A stretch of 64,000 nucleotides of DNA from an uncultured Methanomassiliicoccales archaeon (GTDB lineage Archaea; Thermoplasmatota; Thermoplasmata; Methanomassiliicoccales; Methanomethylophilaceae), in contig CAUFXM010000001.1 in the NCBI GenBank assembly GCA_959597175.1, forward strand, positions 1-64,000. Direction: 5' to 3'. The position numbers and the translations under genes are program-made. A model generated the notes under the pieces. The model did no database searches and was not told the origin of the DNA. It worked only from the letters and a program-made list of their open reading frames with translations. This document shows, piece after piece, positions 51,068-59,142 of this stretch. The number at the start of each line of letters is the position of its first letter. The stretch's first letter is position 1.

Positions 51068-52429
51068 ATGGTCTTGGAAGGATTGGGCAAGTCCCTGAGG
51101 AACGTCCTCGGGCGCATCGGAAGCGCCTCCTCCGTCGACGAGGAGCTCATCAAGGATGTCTGCAAGGATCTCCAGCGCGCGCTCCTGGAGGCTGATGTCA
51201 ACGTCAGGCTGGTCCTGGACGTAACCAACAACGTCAGGGACCGCGCCATGAACGAGCCCCCAGATGCCGGGAGGAGCATGAAGGACCATGTCACCAGGAT
51301 CATCTACGACGAGCTGGTCAGGCTGGTCAACAACGGCGAGGGCATCGCCCTGAAGCCCCAGACCATGATGATGGTCGGACTGTACGGCCAGGGTAAGACC
51401 ACAACCACCGGGAAGCTCGCCCTCTACTTCTCCAAGAAGGGGCTGACGGTCGGCCTAATCGGAGCCGACGTCTACAGGCCCGCCGCCCTCGACCAGCTGA
51501 AGCAGCTCGGGGAGAAGGTCGGCGTGGAGGTTTACGGGGAGCCCGGGCAGACCGATGCCGCCCTCATCGTCAAGAACGGTCTTGAGCGCTTCAAGGACAA
51601 GAAGATCGTGATCATCGACACATCCGGAAGGCACGCCCTCGAGGACGACCTCATCGAGGAGATCAAGAGGATCGCCGAGGTGGCGAAGCCGGAGGAGAGG
51701 GTCCTGGTCCTGGACTCGCAGGTGGGCCAGCAGGCTGGGCCCCAGGCGGAGGCATTCCACAACGCCGTCGGGGTCACGGGGGTCATACTCACCAAGATGG
51801 ACGGTACGGCGAAGGGAGGAGGCGCGATATCGGCTATCGCCAAGACGAACGCCAGGATCGTTTTCCTCGGAACCGGGGAGCACATACGCGACCTGGAGGC
51901 CTTCGATGCCAACAAGTTCATCTCCAGGCTCCTAGGCATGGGGGACCTGTCCAGCCTGGTCCAGATGGCCGCCGAGGAGATCGACGACCAGGATGCGATG
52001 GCGAGGGTCGCCGAGAACATGATGAAGGGGAGGTTCACCCTCAACGACATGTACTACCAGATGGCGGCAGTCGGGAAGATGGGCACCCTGGAGAAGCTGA
52101 TGGGCATGCTCCCGGGCATGAGCAGCATGGAGGGGAAGATAGACTACGAGGCCTCCCAGAGGAAGCTGTCCGTTTTCCGCACGATCATGGACTCTATGAC
52201 CAACGAGGAGAAGGAGGACCCCTCCATCATCAAGGCCAAGCGCATAGAGAGGATCGCCGCCGGCGCGGGGGTGTCTCCTCACGACGTCCGTGAGCTTCTC
52301 AAGCAGTACAACACCACCAAGAAGACCATGTCGTCGATAGGCAAGGACCGCAAGATGCGCAAGCAGATGATGAAGCAGATGGCAGGGGTCGACCTGGACA
52401 GCCTGAAGGAACTGCAGGGATCCGGATGA
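51068..52429 (+). CDS. srp54: Signal recognition particle 54 kDa protein
   Basis: SRP54 binds signal peptides at the ribosome exit and, as a GTPase with FtsY, targets them to the membrane. The 453-residue protein has the N domain (1-90), the G domain with P-loop GLYGQGKT (104-111), ADVYRPAALDQL, DTSGRHALEDDL and TKMDGTAKGG, and a Met-rich M domain (about 300-453) that binds 7S RNA and signal sequences. The start ATG follows its promoter closely. It heads a run of overlapping genes (trmY, zinc-ribbon protein, coaD fusion, dehydrogenase, etfB, etfA). Confidence 0.98.
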   Translation: MVLEGLGKSLRNVLGRIGSASSVDEELIKDVCKDLQRALLEADVNVRLVLDVTNNVRDRAMNEPPDAGRSMKDHVTRIIYDELVRLVNNGEGIALKPQTMMMVGLYGQGKTTTTGKLALYFSKKGLTVGLIGADVYRPAALDQLKQLGEKVGVEVYGEPGQTDAALIVKNGLERFKDKKIVIIDTSGRHALEDDLIEEIKRIAEVAKPEERVLVLDSQVGQQAGPQAEAFHNAVGVTGVILTKMDGTAKGGGAISAIAKTNARIVFLGTGEHIRDLEAFDANKFISRLLGMGDLSSLVQMAAEEIDDQDAMARVAENMMKGRFTLNDMYYQMAAVGKMGTLEKLMGMLPGMSSMEGKIDYEASQRKLSVFRTIMDSMTNEEKEDPSIIKAKRIERIAAGAGVSPHDVRELLKQYNTTKKTMSSIGKDRKMRKQMMKQMAGVDLDSLKELQGSG

Positions 52430-53019
52430 GGTACTTCGTAGTCACAGGCCACAGGGCCGTATCGACCGGCGACTTCAAGCTGGACGACATCGCAGGAGGC
52501 GCCGGGAGGATGGACATACTGTGCAGGTGCGTGAACTCCGCGTTCTTCCTCAGTCACAACCTCAGGAAGGATGTGGAGCTGTACCTGTGCATGATGGGCG
52601 GCGAGGATCCGCCCAAGACCGTGATCTTCAGGGGTGACGAGATGAAGTACCTCAATCCCGACGAGAGGAGCACGGCGTCCCTCATAAGGAACGCGCTGAT
52701 GAAGCCCGTGGGGGATGACGAGGAGGTGCGTTCGTCGCCCGGCGTGTACGTGACCAGGATGCCGTTCGGGGAGGTGCTCAGGAAGCTCTCCGGGAAGGGA
52801 AGCTTCGTGTACCTTAGGGAGGACGGCACCGACTGCAGGGAGTACGATTTCCCCGGGAACCCGATCTTCGTCCTGGGGGACAACAGGGACCTCACTCCCG
52901 AGGAGGAGTCGGAGCTGATGTCCTACGTTCCCGACACGATCCGGATAGGCCCGCTCAGCCTGCACGCTGACCACTGCATGATAATTATACACAACGAGGC
53001 TGACCGCAGGGAGGCATGA
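52426..53019 (+). CDS. trmY: tRNA (pseudouridine(54)-N1)-methyltransferase TrmY
   Basis: TrmY methylates pseudouridine 54 in the T-loop of archaeal tRNAs, using S-adenosylmethionine with a SPOUT knot fold. The 197-residue length matches the family. The C-terminal part NPIFVLGDNRDLTPEEE followed by RIGPLSLHADHCMIIIHNE is the knotted SAM-binding region. Its ATG overlaps the srp54 stop (ATGA), so translation is coupled. It is cytoplasmic and acts as a dimer. Confidence 0.93.
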   Translation: MRYFVVTGHRAVSTGDFKLDDIAGGAGRMDILCRCVNSAFFLSHNLRKDVELYLCMMGGEDPPKTVIFRGDEMKYLNPDERSTASLIRNALMKPVGDDEEVRSSPGVYVTRMPFGEVLRKLSGKGSFVYLREDGTDCREYDFPGNPIFVLGDNRDLTPEEESELMSYVPDTIRIGPLSLHADHCMIIIHNEADRREA

Positions 53020-53022
53020 GAA

Positions 53023-53223
53023 ATGGCAGATAACGTTGAGAGGATTCCGCAGCACAGGCACTGCGTCAACTGCGGCAAGGCCTTCGTCGGCGATGGGCGC
53101 TTCTGCTCCCAGGTGTGCAAGGACACGGCAAGCGACGAGGTCAAGGGAAAACTCAGGAAGTACGCCGTGATCGAGGTCGTCATCATCGCCCTGACCGCGA
53201 TCCTGCTGTTCGTGGTCATATGA
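53023..53223 (+). CDS. Small zinc-ribbon membrane protein (DUF2116-like)
   Basis: A 66-residue protein with an N-terminal zinc ribbon (HCVNCGKAF ... FCSQVCKD) and a C-terminal transmembrane helix (about 47-65, VIEVVIIALTAILLFVVI). This arrangement matches the archaeal DUF2116 family, of unknown function. The zinc ribbon would face the cytoplasm as a tail-anchored protein. It starts three bases after trmY, and its stop overlaps the coaD start (ATGA). Its place between SRP54 and CoaD is consistent with, but does not prove, a role in membrane protein targeting. Confidence 0.82.
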   Translation: MADNVERIPQHRHCVNCGKAFVGDGRFCSQVCKDTASDEVKGKLRKYAVIEVVIIALTAILLFVVI

Positions 53224-54167
53224 GGACGGTCGCCGTCGCAGGCACCTTCGACGTCCTACACGACGGCCACAGGGCGATGCTCGAGAGGGCGTTCGCATCC
53301 GGGGACAGGGTGGTCGTCGGGATCGCCAGCGACCGCATGGCGTCAGAGGGCAGGGACGTGGTTGTGCCCCTCCACATCAGGAGGGCGGAGCTGGAGGCGT
53401 ACCTGGGCACCCTCGGCGAACACGAGCTCTTCGAGATAGACGACATGTACGGCCCGGACGAGGTGATGGACGGCGTCGACGTCCTGGTCGTCTCGGAGGA
53501 GACCATCGGCAACGGAAAGGCCCTGAACGACCGCAGGGTCTCCAGGGGGCTCCCGCCGATGGAGCTCGCTGTGGTCCCCCTCGTCCGCGGGGACGACGGA
53601 TCGAAGATAAGCGCGTCCGCCATCCTCCGCGGGGAGTGCGGGAGGTCAGGTCACAGGGATGTGCCGGACATCGCCGTCGGATCGCTCAACCCGGTGAAGG
53701 TGTCCGCGGTGCGCTCGGTGATGGAGAGGATCTACGGGGAGGTCAGGATCACCGCGGTGGACGTCCCGAGCGGGGTGCCTCCTCAGCCCTTCGGCGACCA
53801 GACCCATCAGGGATCGCTCAACCGCGCCAGGGCCGCCCTTGGGGACCACGACATGGCCGTCGGGATAGAGGCGGGCGTGTTCGAGATGCTGGACGGGCTC
53901 TACGACATCCAGCACTGCTCGGTCGTGTCAAGGGACGGGAGGGAGACCTTCGGCCAGGGGTCCGGCTTCAGGTACCCCGACGCCATCGCAGAAATGGTGA
54001 GGTCCGGCTCCACCGTCGGGGATGCCGTGCACGCCGTGTACGGGGACCAAGACATCGGGAGGGGGCAGGGGGCGGTCGGCCTGCTCAGCAAGGGCCTGAT
54101 CGACCGCAAGGGCCTGACCGAGCAGTCGGTGACGGCCGCGATGATACCGCGCATATGGGATGAGTGA
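53220..54167 (+). CDS. coaD: Fusion of archaeal phosphopantetheine adenylyltransferase and inosine/xanthosine triphosphatase
   Basis: A 315-residue two-domain enzyme. Residues 1-about 145 are an archaeal-type CoaD: GTFDVLHDGH (8-17) is the nucleotidyl-transfer motif, and VSEETIGNGKALNDRR plus GSKISASAILRGE are the conserved family ends. It makes dephospho-CoA from phosphopantetheine and ATP. Residues about 150-315 match YjjX-type non-canonical purine NTPases: IAVGSLNPVKVSAV, GIEAGVFEMLDG and GQGAVGLLSKG. That domain would remove ITP or XTP. The start overlaps the previous stop; a longer upstream frame is a shadow. The fusion makes sense only as nucleotide housekeeping; I see no functional link otherwise. 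Confidence 0.88.
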   Translation: MRTVAVAGTFDVLHDGHRAMLERAFASGDRVVVGIASDRMASEGRDVVVPLHIRRAELEAYLGTLGEHELFEIDDMYGPDEVMDGVDVLVVSEETIGNGKALNDRRVSRGLPPMELAVVPLVRGDDGSKISASAILRGECGRSGHRDVPDIAVGSLNPVKVSAVRSVMERIYGEVRITAVDVPSGVPPQPFGDQTHQGSLNRARAALGDHDMAVGIEAGVFEMLDGLYDIQHCSVVSRDGRETFGQGSGFRYPDAIAEMVRSGSTVGDAVHAVYGDQDIGRGQGAVGLLSKGLIDRKGLTEQSVTAAMIPRIWDE

Positions 54168-54172
54168 CATCG

Positions 54173-55726
54173 ATGTTCTACAGACAGAGGATTCGCAGCG
54201 ACTCGAAGTATCTCACCGACGAGTCGAAGATGACCGGGAGGGGGGAGCATGTGATCATCCCCGTGGACGAGTTGGAGCTCAGGGAGGCTGTGAGGATCAA
54301 CAACTCCAAGGGCAACCCCATAACCGTCAGCGCCATGCGCACCGGCGTCTGCGGAGGCTGCGTCCCGCTGGAGGGTGACGTGCTCTCCCTGGAGAGGATG
54401 ACCGGGGTGATCGGCATCGGCAGGGACGAGAGGGGGTATTTCGCCCGTGTGCTTCCGTGCACCACCATAGACGAGATCAACAGGGTGCTCAGGATTGGGG
54501 ACTTCTCCCGTCTGACGGACGTCACAGAGGGGGCCCGTGAGATGCTGGCCTCCGAGCCCGTGCCGTACTTCTACCCCGTGGACCCGACCGAGATGAACGG
54601 ATCCATAGGCGGGAACATCGCCTGCAACGCCTCCGGGCCCAGGACGTACAGGTACGGTCCGACGCGCGACTGGGTGAGGAGGCTGATGGTCGTCCTGCCC
54701 GAGGGCCAGTACGTGGATTTTAAGAGAGGGGATTACAAGGCCGTGGGGAGGAGGATGAGCTTCCCTGCCGGAAGGTCGTACTACTCGTTCGAGATCCCCG
54801 GATACGACTTCAACACCGCGGTGAAGAACGCCGCGGGGCCGATGTTCCATGAGGACATGGACCTGATCGACATGTTCGTGGGATCCGAGGGGATCTTCGG
54901 CATCATAGCCGAGGCGGACGTGTACCTCGCACCCTGGCACCCTCTGGTGTCCAACATCCTGTTCTTCCCGGATGACGGCGAGTGCCTGGCTGCCGTGAGG
55001 GAGTTCCGCGCCGATCCGCTCATAGACCCCGAGTTCCTCGAGTACATGGACGGGAGGTCCCTGGATCTGCTGAGGGGCGTCATGTCCTCGGACCCGGCCC
55101 TAATCCGCGCGCCCAGACTGCCGGAGGACGCGGGATCGGCCCTGTTCTTCGACATGCAGGTCACCGGTGACATGGAGGGACGCTACGCGAGGATCAGGGA
55201 GATCGCCGAGCGCCACGGCTCATCCCTCTCGGAATCTTGGTGCGGACACGAGGGGGGCGATAGGGCCAGGATGAGGGAGCTCAGGCACTCGATTCCCAAA
55301 TCGGTGTTCGAGTACGTTGCCTCGCTGAAGGGTGAGATGCCCGGCATCCACAAGATGGGCACGGACATGTCCGTCCCGGACGGATGCGCCGACGAGATGA
55401 TGAGGTACTACGCTGAGCAGCTCGACGCCTCGGGGCTGGAGTACGTGATATTCGGCCACATCGGCAACAACCATCCGCATGTGGAGATCATCCTGAAGTC
55501 CATGGAGGACTTCGAGAAGGCGAAGGAGGTCTACGCCAGGTTCGCTGCCAAGGCAGTGGAGCTGGGCGGGTCCCCGAGCGCCGAGCACGGGATAGGCAAG
55601 ATCAAGACCGGGTACATGGAGCTGATGTACGGCAGGGAGGGGGTGGAGCAGCTCCGCCGCATCAAGTCCATCCTGGATCCCAAGAACATCCTGTGCCGCG
55701 GGAACCTGCTGGAGGTGGTCCGGTGA
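54173..55726 (+). CDS. FAD-linked 2-hydroxyacid dehydrogenase (GlcD / D-lactate dehydrogenase type)
   Basis: A 517-residue flavoenzyme of the vanillyl-alcohol-oxidase fold. The FAD-binding half has PVDPTEMNGSIGGNIACNAS (about 134-153), the usual GNI-x-x-NA site, and GSEGIFGIIAEA. The FAD-oxidase C half has HIGNNHPHVEI (about 429) and SAEHGIGK (about 470), supplying metal- and substrate-binding His/Glu, and ends NILCRGNLLEV. There is no Fe-S domain. Substrate is likely a 2-hydroxyacid such as D-lactate or 2-hydroxyglutarate. ATG 54173 is preferred to GTG 54164. Its stop overlaps etfB, implying electron transfer to the EtfBA pair, as in bifurcating lactate dehydrogenase complexes. Confidence 0.9.
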   Translation: MFYRQRIRSDSKYLTDESKMTGRGEHVIIPVDELELREAVRINNSKGNPITVSAMRTGVCGGCVPLEGDVLSLERMTGVIGIGRDERGYFARVLPCTTIDEINRVLRIGDFSRLTDVTEGAREMLASEPVPYFYPVDPTEMNGSIGGNIACNASGPRTYRYGPTRDWVRRLMVVLPEGQYVDFKRGDYKAVGRRMSFPAGRSYYSFEIPGYDFNTAVKNAAGPMFHEDMDLIDMFVGSEGIFGIIAEADVYLAPWHPLVSNILFFPDDGECLAAVREFRADPLIDPEFLEYMDGRSLDLLRGVMSSDPALIRAPRLPEDAGSALFFDMQVTGDMEGRYARIREIAERHGSSLSESWCGHEGGDRARMRELRHSIPKSVFEYVASLKGEMPGIHKMGTDMSVPDGCADEMMRYYAEQLDASGLEYVIFGHIGNNHPHVEIILKSMEDFEKAKEVYARFAAKAVELGGSPSAEHGIGKIKTGYMELMYGREGVEQLRRIKSILDPKNILCRGNLLEVVR

Positions 55727-56499
55727 GGTACACCGTCGCGGTCAAGCAGGTCCCGGACACCATGGAGATGTCCGTGGACGACAACGGGTCGCTGGTCAGG
55801 GAGGGCGTCCCGGCGATCCTCAACCCGTACGACGAGTACGCACTCTCCAGGGTGCTGGAGATGAAGGGCGCCGACGACGTGGTCACCGTGTTCTCCATGG
55901 GGCCCAAACAGGCCGAGGCGGCTCTGAGGAGGTGTCTGGAGCTGGGAGCCGACGAGGCATTCCTGCTAACCGACCGCGGATTCGCGGGATCGGACGTCTG
56001 GGCCACCGCCCGCACCCTCGCCGCGTTCATCATGAGGTACGTCTGCGACTCGGACCTGATCGTGTTCGGGAGGCAGGCCATCGACGGGGACACCGGACAG
56101 GTCCCGTACGAGGTCGCGGCGCTTCTGGACGTGCAGCAGTTCGCATACGTGGAGTCCCTCGAGAAGGGGGATGGGGAGTTCACCGCCGTGCAGGACTACG
56201 GGGACGTCAGGCGCACCGTGAGGGTCCCTCGGGGATCGGTCGTTTCGTTCGGATCCGTCGACCCCAACGGGGCGATACCGACCATGGAGGGCTATCTCAG
56301 AGGAGCCTCCGCCGGTATCACCGAGGTCGACAGGGTCGCCCTGGGTCTGGGTGCGTATTCGGTCGGCCTCAGGGGATCGATGACGAGGATAGTCTCGACG
56401 TCCACCGCGAAGGGGGGCCGTCGCAACCGCAAGGTGGAGATACGCGACCCGGCGAAGGGGGCGCAGTTCATCATCGACGATCTGGAGGCGGTACGTTGA
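55723..56499 (+). CDS. etfB: Electron transfer flavoprotein beta subunit
   Basis: EtfB, 258 residues, binds AMP or FAD and forms a heterodimer with EtfA. The family features are AVKQVPDT (6-13), NPYDEYAL (34-41), SMGPKQAEAALR (58-69), LTDRGFAGSDVWATARTLA (82-100) and the recognition region DGDTGQVPYEVAALL. The FAGSD stretch resembles ETFs that act in flavin-based bifurcation, such as those with caffeyl-CoA or lactate dehydrogenases, rather than simple mitochondrial ETF. GTG 55723 overlaps the dehydrogenase stop (GTGA), and the stop overlaps the etfA start, so the three are stoichiometrically coupled. Confidence 0.94.
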   Translation: MRYTVAVKQVPDTMEMSVDDNGSLVREGVPAILNPYDEYALSRVLEMKGADDVVTVFSMGPKQAEAALRRCLELGADEAFLLTDRGFAGSDVWATARTLAAFIMRYVCDSDLIVFGRQAIDGDTGQVPYEVAALLDVQQFAYVESLEKGDGEFTAVQDYGDVRRTVRVPRGSVVSFGSVDPNGAIPTMEGYLRGASAGITEVDRVALGLGAYSVGLRGSMTRIVSTSTAKGGRRNRKVEIRDPAKGAQFIIDDLEAVR

Positions 56500-57566
56500 G
56501 CGAGTGCTCCGGCGGGTCGTGCTCATCCTGCTCATCCTGCTCATCGGACGACCCGGACAGGCTCCCGCCAGGGATGCTGAAGGTGTACGACCTCAACCAG
56601 TCCACCGCGGACGGCGTGCTGGTATGGGTGGAGACCATCAGGACCGGTGACGGAATCCGCATCGCGGACGTCAGCGCGGAGCTCATAGGCGCCGCACGGG
56701 AGATAAGCGACGGCCGCGTGTTCGCAGTGGTGTTCGGGGGCCAGGAGGTCAAACCCCTCTACCCGAGGCTGTTCGGATACGGCGTGGACACCCTGTACCA
56801 CGTCCGCGAGCCCTCCCTCGACGTGTACTCGCCGGAGGCCTACGCCGGCTGCGTCGCCTCCCTGATAGAGCGCATTGTCCCGGCGACCGTCCTCATGGGA
56901 GCGACGCCCCGCGGGAGGGAGCTCGCCCCCAGGATAGCCGGGATGATCGGGACAGGGCTCACGGCAGACTGCACCGGCCTGAGGGCGGAGGGCAGGAAGG
57001 TCGTCATGACCCGGCCCGCCTTCGGAGGCAATCTGATGGCGGACATCGAATGCTCGAGGTTCCCCCAGATGGCCACTGTGCGTCCTGGGTCCTTCCCGAA
57101 GCCTCCCGAGACGGATGGGACAGGCACGGCGATCTACTGGCAGTACAGGCCGGAGGCCGTTAAGGACATAGTGTTGGACGAGCCGGAATCGGAGGGGTCT
57201 GGGGACATCCGCGACGCCAGGGTGCTGATATCCCTCGGAGACGGCATACGCGACAGGTCGCTCATCGATGTGGCGGAATCGGTGGCATCCAAGCTGGGCG
57301 GCATGGTCTCATGCTCCAGGGCTCTGGTGGACAGGGGATGGATGCCCAGGCGCCTCCAGGTGGGCATGTCCGGAAGGACCGTCAGGCCTGAAGTCTACAT
57401 AGCGTTCGGGATATCCGGCTCGGTGCAGCACAGGGCCGGGATGTCCGGAGCCGGGAGGGTGATCGCCGTGAACAGCGATCCCGACGCCCCAATCCACGGA
57501 TACGCCGATCTGAGCCTCATCGCCGATGCGGGCGACATCCTGAGGGAGATGGACAGGCTCCTGTGA
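56496..57566 (+). CDS. etfA: Electron transfer flavoprotein alpha subunit with Cys-rich N-terminus
   Basis: EtfA, 356 residues from TTG 56496, which overlaps the etfB stop (TTGA). The C-terminal FAD domain is typical: LVDRGWMPRRLQVGMSGRTV, ISGSVQHRAGMSG and NSDPDAPIHGYADL. The middle has MGATPRGRELAPRIA and GLTADCTGL. The first about 20 residues are CSGGSCSSCSSCSS, encoded by a 9-base tandem repeat (TGCTCATCC, 56520-56546), and might bind a metal or be a disordered tail. ATG 56574 (MLKVYDL) is a possible shorter start that would remove it. It is the last gene of the run starting at srp54; the MtaA-like gene converges on it. Confidence 0.93.
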   Translation: MSECSGGSCSSCSSCSSDDPDRLPPGMLKVYDLNQSTADGVLVWVETIRTGDGIRIADVSAELIGAAREISDGRVFAVVFGGQEVKPLYPRLFGYGVDTLYHVREPSLDVYSPEAYAGCVASLIERIVPATVLMGATPRGRELAPRIAGMIGTGLTADCTGLRAEGRKVVMTRPAFGGNLMADIECSRFPQMATVRPGSFPKPPETDGTGTAIYWQYRPEAVKDIVLDEPESEGSGDIRDARVLISLGDGIRDRSLIDVAESVASKLGGMVSCSRALVDRGWMPRRLQVGMSGRTVRPEVYIAFGISGSVQHRAGMSGAGRVIAVNSDPDAPIHGYADLSLIADAGDILREMDRLL

Positions 57567-58577
57567 TCGGTATGGGTTCCTCTCGGAGGTACGGACCATC
57601 GCGCGGATGTTCTCTATCGGTGTGCCCAGCGGTTCGGAGCATCCGGCACCGAACACGAACCCACCGCCCTCGCCAGCCATGTCGAAGCATCTCTGGGCCT
57701 CGGTCCCGACCTGTTCCGGGGTGCCGTTGAGGATGAGCGTCACCGGGTCTATGTTCCCCATCATCGCCATCTTCCCGCTGAAGGCCCTCTTGGCGGCCGC
57801 CATGTCGACGGAGTGGTCCAGGCTCATGACGGATGCCCCCGTCCCGGCCAGGTCTCCGAGCATCGGTCCGGTATCGCCGCAGATGTGCAGCATCGTGTGA
57901 ACCCCGTACCTCTCCCGCCAGTGCCTGATGTTCCTGGCCAGAAGGTCGCGGTTGAACTCCCTGAACATGCAGTCGTCTATCATGCTCGCCGAAGACACCG
58001 GATCGGTGTACACGATGTAGTCAGCATCGAATGATTCCAGCTCCGCCGACACGATGTCCCTGGAGAAGTCCGCTCCGCGGGCGATCGCCCGTCTCGCCTC
58101 GTTGGGCTCCATGAGCATTGCCATCAGAAGGTCCTCCACGCCTCTGAGCAAGCCGGTGGTCGTCAGCACCCCCTCGCACCATGCCGGAGTCATAACGTCC
58201 TGGCAGGCCTCGTGGGTGGCCTTCAGAGGTTCGACCACATACCTGTGGAAGCAGGGCGACTCGGAACCTTCGAACGGGTCGTACAGCTCCTTGGAATCCA
58301 CATCCTCCGGGGTGGAGAGGTATGTCCCGAGAAGCGAACCCTGGTCGTTCTCTGGGAGCTTGACCTCCATCCCCGGGAGGTCCATGAAAATGCCCTTGGT
58401 CTCGATCGGAGCGAAGAACATGTCCGCGCCTGTGGCCCTGGTCCACAGTCTCATGATCTTCGCCGTGAGATCCGGGCTGTCCCTGCACTCGCTCAGGGTG
58501 TGTCCGGTGTAGGAGAGCATCGCGGCACCGCCGAAATCGCATACCGGCGCGCGGTCGGGCAACTCCCCTTCGAACAC
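57309..58577 (-). CDS. MtaA/MtbA-type methylcobamide:coenzyme M methyltransferase-like protein
   Basis: A uroporphyrinogen-decarboxylase-fold protein of the corrinoid:CoM methyltransferase family. The zinc ligands His231 and Cys233 (LHICGDT) and Cys313 (GAGCSEP) form the thiol-activating site. Residues 1-337 cover the core, ending NIRAMVRTSERNPY; residues 338-422 are read antisense through the last 258 bases of etfA and look non-native, suggesting a lost stop. The GTG start at 58577 drops the usual first about 10-15 residues (ASKDRSVA precedes it in frame), so the true start may be a non-ATG codon upstream. No corrinoid protein or substrate methyltransferase is adjacent; the methyl donor is unknown. 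Confidence 0.8.
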   Translation of the reverse strand: MFEGELPDRAPVCDFGGAAMLSYTGHTLSECRDSPDLTAKIMRLWTRATGADMFFAPIETKGIFMDLPGMEVKLPENDQGSLLGTYLSTPEDVDSKELYDPFEGSESPCFHRYVVEPLKATHEACQDVMTPAWCEGVLTTTGLLRGVEDLLMAMLMEPNEARRAIARGADFSRDIVSAELESFDADYIVYTDPVSSASMIDDCMFREFNRDLLARNIRHWRERYGVHTMLHICGDTGPMLGDLAGTGASVMSLDHSVDMAAAKRAFSGKMAMMGNIDPVTLILNGTPEQVGTEAQRCFDMAGEGGGFVFGAGCSEPLGTPIENIRAMVRTSERNPYRSQEPVHLPQDVARIGDEAQIGVSVDWGVGIAVHGDHPPGSGHPGPVLHRAGYPERYVDFRPDGPSGHAHLEAPGHPSPVHQSPGA

Positions 58578-58627
58578 CGCAACCGAGCGGTCTTTGGAGG
58601 CGTATCTGTCGGTCGTCCTATCGCCGA

Positions 58628-58662
58628 ATAAAAAAGGGGGTTAAGGGTATTTAAAAAGGGGC
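58628..58662 (-). terminator. T-rich termination region after the peroxiredoxin gene
   Basis: On the minus strand, T5 and T6 runs (58653-58657 and 58630-58635) separated by CCCTTAACCCCC follow the peroxiredoxin stop within 36 bases, as at archaeal termination sites. The TTTTTAAATA within it may double as the TATA element of the MtaA-like gene. Confidence 0.45.
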
Positions 58663-58665
58663 CGA

Positions 58666-59133
58666 TCAGACCTTGGCGTGGGACAGGGCGCATTCGGTGA
58701 CCTTGTCGGCGTGTCCGGCGACCCTCACGTTGCGCCAGACGCCCTCGACAGTCCCGTCCTTACCGATCAGGAAGGTGGTCCTGATCGTACCGACGGTCTC
58801 CTTGCCGTAGGACACCTTGGTGCCCCATGCCCCCACCTTCTCCATGAGCTCGTGCTCCGGGTCGCTGAGGAGCTTGACCTTGAGCTGCTGCTTGTCCATG
58901 AACTTCCTGTGGGACTCGGCGGAGTCCTTGCTCACACCGATGACCGGGATGTTGCGCATCATCAGCTTGGGAACGTTCGCCGTGAACTCGACGGCCTCCT
59001 TCGTGCATCCGGGGGTGTTGTCCTTCGGATAGAAGTAGATGATGTACCTGAGGCCGTCCAGCATGGCGCTGTCGAACTCCTCCCCGTTCTCGTCCTTGAG
59101 CCTGAACTCCGGGAACCTGTCTCCGATCTCCAT
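58666..59133 (-). CDS. Peroxiredoxin, BCP/PrxQ type
   Basis: A thiol peroxidase of 155 residues that reduces H2O2 and organic hydroperoxides. YPKDNTPGCTKEA gives the peroxidatic Cys43 with Thr40 and Pro41. The usual PrxQ resolving Cys five residues later is replaced by Val48, so it should act as a 1-Cys enzyme or use Cys at about 148 near the C-terminus. It lies between pheT and the MtaA-like gene, with eight bases between the pheT stop... its ATG precedes nothing but its own promoterless gap, so it may be co-transcribed after pheT. It suits an anaerobe's oxidative defence. Confidence 0.92.
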   Translation of the reverse strand: MEIGDRFPEFRLKDENGEEFDSAMLDGLRYIIYFYPKDNTPGCTKEAVEFTANVPKLMMRNIPVIGVSKDSAESHRKFMDKQQLKVKLLSDPEHELMEKVGAWGTKVSYGKETVGTIRTTFLIGKDGTVEGVWRNVRVAGHADKVTECALSHAKV

Positions 59134-59142
59134 GCGACCACC

